From contig JADLCW010000434.1 in the NCBI GenBank assembly GCA_020847015.1, forward strand, positions 1 through 20,693: DNA of 20,693 bases, given 5' to 3'. Within the stretch, counting starts at the first letter, position 1. Every line of letters begins with the position of its first letter. The position numbers and the translations under genes are program-made. The DNA is from Thermomicrobiales bacterium (GTDB lineage Bacteria > Chloroflexota > Chloroflexia > Thermomicrobiales > UBA6265). The notes below the pieces were generated by a model. It had not been told where the DNA came from. It was given only the letters and a program-made list of their open reading frames with translations, and searched no databases. This document shows positions 7,439-13,429 of this stretch, piece after piece.

Positions 7439-8587
7439 GTGAAACATACCGCCGAAGCCATCGTCGTCGGGGCGGGGATCATGGGCTGCGCCATCGCGCA
7501 CGCGCTTGCCGAGCGCGGCATGACCGACGTGCTGGTGCTGGACAAGGACGCCATCGGCCGCGGCTCCACCGCCGACGCCGCCGGCGGCATCCGGCAGCAA
7601 TTCTCCACGGAAACGAATATCCGTATCGCCCAGTACAGCGTGCGCGTCTGGGAGACGTATCAGGAACGGTTCGGCATCGACATCGGATTGCGCCAACAGG
7701 GGTATCTCTTCCTGCTGACCAACCCGGCCGAGGAAGCGGTGTTTCGCGCCAACCTGGCGCTGCAGCAGTCGCTGGGCGTTCCCTCGCGCTGGGTCGCGCC
7801 GCCGGACATCGCCGCGATCAACCCCGGCGTGGTGCTGGACGATGTCGTCGGCGGCACGTTCTGCCCGGAGGACGGCTGGTGCGACACCTACAGCGCGACG
7901 GTCGGTTTCGCCCAGGCCGCGCGCAAGCTGGGCGTGCAGTTTCAGGAAGAAACCCCGGTCGAGGGCATCACGATCGAGCGCGGCCGGGTGGTCGGGGTGC
8001 GCACCTCGACCGGCAATGTCGCCAGTCCGCTGGTCATCATCTGCGCCGGTCCGTACACCCGCCTGGTCGGCGCCATGGCCGGGGTGGAGCTGCCGGTGGA
8101 CCCCTACCGCCGGATGAGCTTCATCACCGAACCGTTCGAGGGACTGCCGCAATCGCTGCCGATGACCATCGAATTTGCCAGCGGGTTGTACTTTCACCCG
8201 GAGAGCCACGGTTTTTTGTTCGGCATGGCCAATCGCGAGGAGCCGATCGGCTTTAGCAAGGTCGTCGATGAGGAGTGGATGATCGCTACCGTGGAGCGCC
8301 TCGTCGAGCGCGCGCCGGCATTCGAGAATGCCCGCGTGCTGCGCGGCTGGGCTGGTTCCTACGAAGTCACCCCGGACGCCAACCCGCTTGTCGGTTGGGT
8401 CGGCGAACCCGAGGGGTTGGCGGTGGCGGCGGGGTTCAGCGGTCACGGCTTCATGCAGGGTCCCGCGATTGGGGCCTGCATGGCTGAATTGATCCTCGAC
8501 GGCTGCGTGTCCATGGTGGACATCGCTCCCTTCCGCCCCTCCCGCTTCGCCGAAGGGGAGCTGGCGCAGGAGCACAATGTGATCTGA
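7439..8587 (+). CDS. DAO-family FAD oxidoreductase (sarcosine/glycine oxidase-like)
   Basis: A 382-residue flavoprotein of the D-amino acid oxidase (DAO, PF01266) family, which oxidises primary or secondary amines in amino acids such as sarcosine, glycine, proline or D-amino acids. The GTG start has GGAG (7428-7431) 7 nt upstream. The N-terminal FAD loop is VVGAGIMG (9-16), followed by VLDKDAIGRGST and GGIRQQFS. The C-terminal FAD block GFSGHGFMQGPAIG begins near residue 332 and is the form seen in sarcosine oxidase β-subunits and related dehydrogenases. The length fits single-chain members (about 370-400). No partner subunits for a heterotetrameric sarcosine oxidase are adjacent. Context after a ureohydrolase suggests it oxidises the amine or amino acid left after urea removal; that is inference. 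Confidence 0.87.
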   Translation: MKHTAEAIVVGAGIMGCAIAHALAERGMTDVLVLDKDAIGRGSTADAAGGIRQQFSTETNIRIAQYSVRVWETYQERFGIDIGLRQQGYLFLLTNPAEEAVFRANLALQQSLGVPSRWVAPPDIAAINPGVVLDDVVGGTFCPEDGWCDTYSATVGFAQAARKLGVQFQEETPVEGITIERGRVVGVRTSTGNVASPLVIICAGPYTRLVGAMAGVELPVDPYRRMSFITEPFEGLPQSLPMTIEFASGLYFHPESHGFLFGMANREEPIGFSKVVDEEWMIATVERLVERAPAFENARVLRGWAGSYEVTPDANPLVGWVGEPEGLAVAAGFSGHGFMQGPAIGACMAELILDGCVSMVDIAPFRPSRFAEGELAQEHNVI

Positions 8588-8590
8588 AAC

Positions 8591-8677
8591 GAGTCATGCG
8601 CCACGAGCCGCGCGTGAATCAGGGAGCCGGGCCGAATGGCCGGAAGAAGCGGTTCCCTGGCTCGTGACTCGTGACTC
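8591..8677. repeat. Long imperfect inverted repeat built on AGTCAnn heptamers
   Basis: The 19-nt arms 8591-8609 and 8659-8677 pair at 16 of 19 positions (GAGTCA...ACGAGCC with GGCTCGT...TGACTC). Inside, CAGGGAGCC (8620-8628) pairs with GGTTCCCTG (8651-8659) with one G-T pair, and GGCC/GGCC forms the tip. The right arm holds two exact tandem heptamers, CGTGACT at 8663-8669 and 8670-8676. The left end reads AAACGAGTCA (8587-8596), identical to the left end of the repeat at 18004-18013. It sits just after one stop codon and 3 nt before the ribosome binding site of the next gene. Confidence 0.7.
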
Positions 8678-8690
8678 CCGGAGGTCGTTC

Positions 8691-9164
8691 ATGTCCGATT
8701 TCGCCATCGAACACGGTCACGCCGATTACGACGCCGCCGAATTGCTGGAGCAGGCGCAAGCCAACGCCCAGGCGATGCTGGTCGCCACGGCGGCTTTTCT
8801 CGCCGAGCGCGCGATCGCCGTCGAAACATGGGCGATCGCGCTGGGCGACGTCTTCGGACGCGGCTGGGGCGAGCCGCGCCCGTGGGACGCCAGCGAGTTC
8901 CTCGATGCCATGCTGACCAACTATCGCGCCCTCGGGGCCGACGTGTTGGTGGCGCGGCTGGAGATCGATCGCGCCGAAGCGACTATCGGCAAATTCCCCA
9001 ATCCCGAACTCTGCGCCGCCTTTGGCCTGGAACCGAGCATCGCCGACGGGTTCCACGATGCGGCCGCCGCGATCGCCACGCCGCGCGGGCTGGTCTGGCG
9101 CTGGGTGCGCGACGGCGACGATGTCCATTTTCTGGTCGAGCGCGCGGCCGTCGTGGAGGCATAA
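8691..9164 (+). CDS. Conserved-looking protein of unknown function (157 aa)
   Basis: I do not recognise this protein. ATG 8691 has GGAGG (8680-8684) 6 nt upstream, so upstream in-frame codons are excluded. It is predicted soluble, with no signal peptide or membrane segment. The N-terminal half is probably helical (YDAAELLEQAQANAQAML, then AAFLAERAIAVETWAIAL). An aromatic segment DVFGRGWGEPRPWDASEFL follows. The C-terminal end looks like a β-hairpin, GLVWRWVRDGDDVHFLVER. The single Cys (NPELCAAF) is not in a metal-site pattern. It lies between the DAO oxidoreductase and DUF503 genes, with only 4 nt to the TTG start of DUF503, so the two are probably co-transcribed and translationally linked. 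The helical-then-β layout could suit a small sensory or binding domain, but no function can be assigned. Confidence 0.7.
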   Translation: MSDFAIEHGHADYDAAELLEQAQANAQAMLVATAAFLAERAIAVETWAIALGDVFGRGWGEPRPWDASEFLDAMLTNYRALGADVLVARLEIDRAEATIGKFPNPELCAAFGLEPSIADGFHDAAAAIATPRGLVWRWVRDGDDVHFLVERAAVVEA

Positions 9165-9168
9165 GGTC

Positions 9169-9474
9169 TTGGTCGCCACGATCGGGGTTGGTCGGGTCAC
9201 GCTCTATCTGGAGACGAGTTTCTCGCTCAAGGACAAACGCCATGTGGTCCGCTCGCTGGTCCAGCAGGTGCGCAACAAGTTCAACGTCGGCATCGCCGAA
9301 ACATCCGATCTCGACGATCCCCGAGCGGCCACGCTCACCGTCGTTTGCGTCTCCAACAGCGCCCCCCACGCCGACGAAATGCTCCAAAGAGTGCTGACGT
9401 TCATCGAGAGCCGCGTGGAGATGGGGGTCGTCGGAGAGGTGGGAACGGAGTTGATCCCGATTGGAGATGGATGA
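9169..9474 (+). CDS. DUF503 (YlxP-like) family protein
   Basis: A 101-residue protein. The TTG start at 9169 is chosen because GGAGG (9155-9159) is 9 nt upstream and the family begins with a short strand at this point. It matches DUF503 closely: LYLETSFSLKDKRHVVRSL at the N-terminus (family 'LxlpxsxSLKeKRxvlksl'), VRNKFNVGIAE in the middle (family 'lrnrFNvsvaEv'), and TLTVVCVSNSAPHADEML then ending with an IESRVE helix (family 'vSnd.aha.evl..vl.fie'). DUF503 is a ferredoxin-like-fold protein often encoded in the nusA-infB-rbfA operon and called YlxP in Bacillus, with a suspected link to ribosome maturation. None of those genes is nearby, so here it is detached from its usual setting. Its length is normal for the family. 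Confidence 0.9.
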   Translation: MVATIGVGRVTLYLETSFSLKDKRHVVRSLVQQVRNKFNVGIAETSDLDDPRAATLTVVCVSNSAPHADEMLQRVLTFIESRVEMGVVGEVGTELIPIGDG

Positions 9475-9475
9475 G

Positions 9476-9557
9476 AGACGAGTCGGAGCGCAAGAGCTAC
9501 GAGTCACGAGCAAGGGGCAGCATACGTTCCCACTCCTCGACTCGCCCCGGAGTCACG
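9476..9557. repeat. Heptamer-repeat locus between DUF503 and MmgE/PrpD genes
   Basis: The 85-bp spacer starts with AGACGAGTCG (9476-9485), close to the AAACGAGTCA left end seen at 8587 and 18004. It contains GAGTCACGAGC (9501-9511), the exact complement of GCTCGTGACTC (8660-8670). AGTCACG occurs at 9502-9508 and again at 9551-9557. An imperfect inverted pair is CGAGTCGGAG (9479-9488) with CTCCTCGACTCG (9533-9544). It overlaps the ribosome binding site region of the next gene. Confidence 0.5.
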
Positions 9558-9559
9558 CC

Positions 9560-10960
9560 ATGCCGCAGCCCGCCCCCACCACGCGCATTCTGACCGAATT
9601 CGTCGCCAATGCGCGCTTCCGCGATCTGCCGCCCGCCGTCGTCGCGGACGCGAAGCGCGCCGTGCTGGACTGGGTGGGGTCCGCGTTGGCCGGGGCGCTG
9701 GAACCGCCGGCGCGGATGGCGCGAACGGTCGTCGCCGGGTTCGGCGCCGGCGATGAGGCGACGCTGTTCCCCGCCGAGCGCGCCTCGGCGGCCGGAGCCG
9801 CGCTGGGCAACGGGATCGCCGCTCACATTCTGGAGTTCGACGACGTCCACAAGGGCGCCACCCTGCACGCCGCCGCGCCGATCATTCCAGCGGCGCTGGC
9901 TGTGGCCGAACGGGAGGGCGCCGATGGAGCGGCGTTCCTGCTCGCCGTCGTACTTGGCTACGAGGCGGCGCTACGGATCGGCGAGGCGGTCAACCCCAGC
10001 CATTATCGCTATTGGCACCCCACCGGCACCGCCGCTACGTTCGGCGCGGCCGCCGCGGCCGGCTCGTTGCTGAGGCTGGACGAACGGCAGATGCTCGACG
10101 CCTTCGGCACGGCGGGGACGACTGCGGCCGGACTGTGGGAGTTCAACGCCGACGGCGCCATGAGTAAACATCTCCACCCCGGCATGGCCGCGTTCCACGG
10201 CGTGCTGGCGGTCGATCTCGCTCGTCGAGGATTCACCGGGGCGACGCGCATTCTCGAAGGTGCGCGCGGTTTTTTTCGGGCCATGAGCGAATGCCATGAC
10301 GCCGATCGCATCACCGACCGACTCGGGACCACCTGGAAAATCTCCGAGAACTGCTACAAGCTCCACTCCTGCTGCGGCCACACCCACACCGCGATCGACG
10401 CCGCGCTGGCGCTCCGTGAAGAGATGGATTTGGGAAACCGGAGTGTCGCCCGGGAGATCGCCGCGATCGAGATCGCGACCTACGATCCCGGCTACGCCAT
10501 CGTCCGCGAGGCGAACCCGCGCACGCCGTTCCAGGCCAAATTCAGTCTCGCCTACTGCGCGGCCGCCGCGCTCGCCGACGGAGCCGTGGGGCTGGCGCAG
10601 TTCGCGCCGGAACGATTCGCACCGGAGGGGACGACCGAGCCAACCATCGCGGCGCTGCTGTCGCGCGTGCGCGTGGCGGTCGATCCGGATTTGACGGCCC
10701 GGTACCCCGCCGCGTGGCCGGCGCGGGTCGCCGTCACACTGAAGGATGGACGCGAATACGCAACCGGGTTCGATTATCCGCGCGGCAATCCGGAAGCGCC
10801 GGTGACGACCGAGGAGTTGGAAGCAAAAGCGCACGCCCTGATCGCCCCCGGCTACGGCGCGCCTTTCGCCACGCGCGTTCTCGCCGCCATGCGCGTCCTG
10901 GACGCCACGCCAGACATGGCGCTGTTCGCGCGTGAGACGTTTTCCCGGGAGGTCGACTGA
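9560..10960 (+). CDS. MmgE/PrpD family protein
   Basis: A 466-residue member of the MmgE/PrpD family, which includes 2-methylcitrate dehydratase, cis-aconitate decarboxylase and iminodisuccinate epimerase. ATG 9560 has GGAG (9549-9552) 7 nt upstream; the open frame extends 33 codons further up but into DUF503 and the repeat. The two-domain layout is visible: an all-helical N-terminal domain with LEFDDVHKGATLHAA (91-105; family signature DxDD-H), and HPTGTAAT (153-160). SKHLHPGMAAFHG (202-214) carries the conserved K-x-x-HPG. The second domain starts near KLHSCCGHTHTAID (267-280), the conserved K-x-x-x-C-x-x-x-H region. No prpB/prpC (methylcitrate lyase or synthase) is present, so methylcitrate dehydration is not supported and the substrate remains open. 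It ends 3 nt before the acyl-CoA dehydrogenase start, indicating an operon. Confidence 0.92.
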   Translation: MPQPAPTTRILTEFVANARFRDLPPAVVADAKRAVLDWVGSALAGALEPPARMARTVVAGFGAGDEATLFPAERASAAGAALGNGIAAHILEFDDVHKGATLHAAAPIIPAALAVAEREGADGAAFLLAVVLGYEAALRIGEAVNPSHYRYWHPTGTAATFGAAAAAGSLLRLDERQMLDAFGTAGTTAAGLWEFNADGAMSKHLHPGMAAFHGVLAVDLARRGFTGATRILEGARGFFRAMSECHDADRITDRLGTTWKISENCYKLHSCCGHTHTAIDAALALREEMDLGNRSVAREIAAIEIATYDPGYAIVREANPRTPFQAKFSLAYCAAAALADGAVGLAQFAPERFAPEGTTEPTIAALLSRVRVAVDPDLTARYPAAWPARVAVTLKDGREYATGFDYPRGNPEAPVTTEELEAKAHALIAPGYGAPFATRVLAAMRVLDATPDMALFARETFSREVD

Positions 10961-10963
10961 GCG

Positions 10964-12130
10964 ATGGAGTTCTCCCCCACCCTCGACCTGGCCGCCTTGC
11001 GCGGCCAAGTCCGCGCCCTGTGCGCCCACTTCCCGGACGAGTACTGGCGCGCGCTCGACCGCGAGCGCGGCTATCCTGAGGCGTTCGTGCAGGCGCTCAC
11101 CGAGGCCGGTCATCTGGCGGCGTTGATCCCGCGGCGCTACGGAGGCGACGGTCTCGGCATCGCCGAGGCGAGCGTCATTCTGGAGGAGATCAATCGCTCC
11201 GGCGGTCACTCTGCGGCCTGCCATGCCCAGATGTACGTGATGGGCGCCCTCGTCCGCCACGCCACCGAGGCGCAACGGGAGCGGTGGCTACCGCCGCTGG
11301 CGCGTGGCGAGTTGCGCCTGCAGGCATTCAGCATCACCGAAGCGGCAGCCGGCTCCGACACCACCGCCATCGAAACCTTCGCTCGCCGTGACGGCGACGG
11401 CTGGGTCGTCAACGGAGTCAAGAACTGGACCAGCCGCATCGAGCAGTCCGACCTGTTGCTGCTGCTGGCGCGCACCAGCCCCCGGGAGAACGTAACCGAA
11501 CGCGCCGGCGGTCTCAGTCTGTTCCTGGTCGATCTGCGGGAAGCGCGCCGCGCCGGGTCGCTCGAAGTCACCCCGGTGCGCACGATGTTCAACTATGAGA
11601 CGTACAAGATCGCCTACCGCGATCTGCGCCTGAATGCCGACGCATTGATCGGCGAGGAGGGCAAGGGGTTCCGCCACGTCCTGGATGGCTGGAACGCCGA
11701 GCGCATTTTGCTGGCGGCGGAGGCTATCGGCGACGGCTTCTGGTTCGTCGATCGCGCGGCCCGCTACGCCACGGATCGAGTCGTGTTCGGCCAACCCATC
11801 GGGGCGAATCAGGGGGTGCAGTTTCCGCTCGCCAAGGCCTACGCCCACGTCGTCGCCGCCGACGCCGTGCGCTGGCGAGCGGCGGAGCGCTTCGACGCCG
11901 GCGAATCGTGCGGCGAGGAAGCGAACATGGCCAAGCTGCTGGCCAGCGAGGCGAGCTGGGAAGCAGCCAACATCTGCCTCGACATCCACGGCGGCAACGG
12001 CTTCGTCGATGAGTACGACGTGGAGCGCAAATTCCGCGAGACGCGCCTCTATCAAGTCGCCCCGGTGAACAACAACCTGATCCTGGCGTTCCTGGGGCAG
12101 CATGCATTGGGGTTGCCGCGGTCGTACTGA
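10964..12130 (+). CDS. Acyl-CoA dehydrogenase family protein with relocated catalytic base
   Basis: A 388-residue FAD enzyme of the acyl-CoA dehydrogenase family, normally catalysing α,β-desaturation of acyl-CoA. GGAGG (10947-10951 region) lies before the ATG. Family motifs: HAQMYVMGALVRHATEAQRE, FSITEAAAGSD (122-132; the usual TEPxAGSD with Pro changed to Ala), GWVVNGVKNWTS (146-157), and IHGGNGFVDEYDVERKFRETRLY (341-363). The usual catalytic Glu of the 'IYEGT' motif is absent: the segment reads VAPVNNNLI (365-373). A Glu at 246 in GWNAERILLA matches the position of the base in isovaleryl-CoA dehydrogenase (helix G, 'ER' motif), so that residue is the probable base. This suggests a branched-chain or long-chain acyl-CoA-like substrate, or a different reaction. 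It is coupled to the MmgE/PrpD gene. No transcription terminator is clear downstream. Confidence 0.9.
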   Translation: MEFSPTLDLAALRGQVRALCAHFPDEYWRALDRERGYPEAFVQALTEAGHLAALIPRRYGGDGLGIAEASVILEEINRSGGHSAACHAQMYVMGALVRHATEAQRERWLPPLARGELRLQAFSITEAAAGSDTTAIETFARRDGDGWVVNGVKNWTSRIEQSDLLLLLARTSPRENVTERAGGLSLFLVDLREARRAGSLEVTPVRTMFNYETYKIAYRDLRLNADALIGEEGKGFRHVLDGWNAERILLAAEAIGDGFWFVDRAARYATDRVVFGQPIGANQGVQFPLAKAYAHVVAADAVRWRAAERFDAGESCGEEANMAKLLASEASWEAANICLDIHGGNGFVDEYDVERKFRETRLYQVAPVNNNLILAFLGQHALGLPRSY

Positions 12131-12135
12131 GCGGA

Positions 12136-12149
12136 CGTCAGGAGTCAGA
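12136..12149. repeat. Two tandem heptamers after the acyl-CoA dehydrogenase
   Basis: CGTCAGG (12136-12142) is followed directly by AGTCAGA (12143-12149), then GGTGAGTCGAGG. GTCAGGAGTC here is identical to 18010-18019. It begins 6 nt past the stop codon. A small hairpin AAGCC-ACC-GGCTT (12169-12181) follows, too short to call a terminator. Confidence 0.55.
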
Positions 12150-12262
12150 GGTGAGTCGAGGGGCCGAGAAGCCACCGGCTTGAATGGGACGCCAGGTGGA
12201 TGGCATCCCCTTGATTGAGAGTTGCGCGGGCGGCCGGGGTGAGTCGTCTTTTTTGTTGATGC

Positions 12263-12290
12263 TTGACACAAACATGGAATTGGGGATGAT
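12263..12290 (+). promoter_or_regulatory. Promoter candidate for the zinc-ribbon gene
   Basis: TTGACA (12263-12268) is a perfect -35 consensus, and GATGAT (12285-12290, 4 of 6 matches) is 16 bp downstream. It follows a run of six T (about 12249-12254) in locally AT-richer DNA. The predicted transcript begins near 12297, about 50 nt upstream of the GTG start at 12347. Confidence 0.55.
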
Positions 12291-12346
12291 GGCCGTGCAG
12301 TAGGCAGATAGTGCAGTGATTTGTATCAGCAACAAGGAGGTCGCTG

Positions 12347-13027
12347 GTGCGATGCAATCGGTGCGATGTTCGGCTGACCATCGACATGCAGAGATGCCCG
12401 CAATGCGGCTGGCAGGTGGTGATCGAGTTGGCAATGGAACCGTTGCCATCGGCGCCTCGAATCATTCGAGCAGTCCCGCCCGTTGATGGAGATCCGCCTG
12501 CCCCGCTCGCGGGCGGAGGCTATCGGGGCGCCGGCGGGATGAATTACTTCGGGAAAGACAGACCGAAGGAGATCCAGAAACCCGGGAGTCGGAAAGGCCT
12601 GGAGCGGACCCTACCTGACCCAAAGGCCAGGGAAGTCGTGGCCACGAGAAACGTCTTCGTCGCCATTCGGCGCCGGACTGAGAAATGCTCAAAGACTCTC
12701 AACCAGAGTGCGCCGGGGACCGGTTCCCGGCGCCAATCCAGACGCGGCGCTATGTGCTGGAGAATCGAGCCCAATATCGTCATATTCGGCCAAGAGATAC
12801 GATTGAGCGAGTCAAGCAAAGGCGCCCTTGATCTTCCTGATCCCAGTCCCTGGGAGCGATTTGCGAGCGGATCAGCTAGCGAGCTGGTTGAGGCGCATCG
12901 CAACGGGATCATCAAGAAATTGCTTAGAAGAGGATGGGTTCACGTGGACACTCCCCCGACTGGGTTCTCCGCCGGCTCAATCCTCCGGAAGACAGTGTTC
13001 TCCATAGAAAAGCGGGCAAAGCGGTGA
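12347..13027 (+). CDS. Zinc-ribbon protein of unknown function
   Basis: A 226-residue protein. The GTG start is well supported: AAGGAGGT (12334-12341) is a near-perfect ribosome binding site about 6 nt upstream, and a promoter lies at 12263-12290. The N-terminus is a compact zinc ribbon, CNRC (3-6) and CPQCGW (17-22), a Cx2C-x10-Cx2C arrangement. The rest is basic and low in recognisable motifs: a Pro/Gly-rich linker (40-70), a Lys/Arg-rich middle, and a more protein-like end (NGIIKKLLRRGWVHVDTPP). Codon use is less GC-biased in the third position than in neighbouring genes (for example AAA, AGA, ATA codons), suggesting recent acquisition or weak selection. The C-terminal half could be a degraded or frame-altered remnant; the N-terminal third is the secure part. 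Function unknown; zinc ribbons bind nucleic acid or protein partners. Confidence 0.6.
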   Translation: MRCNRCDVRLTIDMQRCPQCGWQVVIELAMEPLPSAPRIIRAVPPVDGDPPAPLAGGGYRGAGGMNYFGKDRPKEIQKPGSRKGLERTLPDPKAREVVATRNVFVAIRRRTEKCSKTLNQSAPGTGSRRQSRRGAMCWRIEPNIVIFGQEIRLSESSKGALDLPDPSPWERFASGSASELVEAHRNGIIKKLLRRGWVHVDTPPTGFSAGSILRKTVFSIEKRAKR

Positions 13028-13429
13028 TAATGACGGGCTATGCGCCGATGTTGCAAGGTGGAGTGCTGGCGCATGGCTCGTTTCCGGTTGCCCGATACAT
13101 GCCGGCGAACATGCGATTTCAGCGCGAACTGAAGGCGCCGGCAATGAACGGTTGACGCATCGCGTGCGATCGGGTTCCGACGAGCTCTCCCACGCAGCGC
13201 GTATCGATCGCCTTCCCGCGCTGCCGGAATGTCGAAGAGATCGTCGCAGGTCAGCCGGGACGCCGTGGCCATATCGTCCGACTTGGAGTGGTCTCCACGT
13301 ATACGAAGGGCGTCGAGCATCCGACGCCCGGCCGACGTCTCATGGCGTACCATGGAGGAGTCCGGACGACGAGGCGCCCCCGCCGGGTTGGCGGCGCCGC
13401 GCCGGATGGCATTCCGAGGAGAACCTGCG
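13028..13429. other. Intergenic region with two hairpins upstream of the AceE-like gene
   Basis: This 402-bp gap has no supported gene. It holds two perfect 8-bp hairpins: GCAGCGCG (13194-13201) with CGCGCTGC (13217-13224), loop 15 nt; and GGGCGTCG (13308-13315) with CGACGCCC (13322-13329), loop AGCATC. Either could end transcription of the zinc-ribbon gene or lie in the leader of the next mRNA. I looked for a TPP riboswitch (CUGAGA core) because the next gene encodes a TPP enzyme, and did not see one. The in-frame codons upstream of 13430 lack a ribosome binding site. Confidence 0.45.

Noticed and set aside
7322..8575. A 417-codon antisense frame opposite the DAO oxidoreductase
   Set aside because: It is a mirror of a well-supported flavoprotein gene, with no start signal or recognisable motif.
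9971..11275. A 434-codon antisense frame across MmgE/PrpD and the acyl-CoA dehydrogenase
   Set aside because: It crosses two confidently assigned genes on the other strand and has shadow-like composition.
13028..13429. TPP riboswitch upstream of the AceE-like gene
   Set aside because: Two simple hairpins are present, but the CUGAGA-containing conserved core was not seen.
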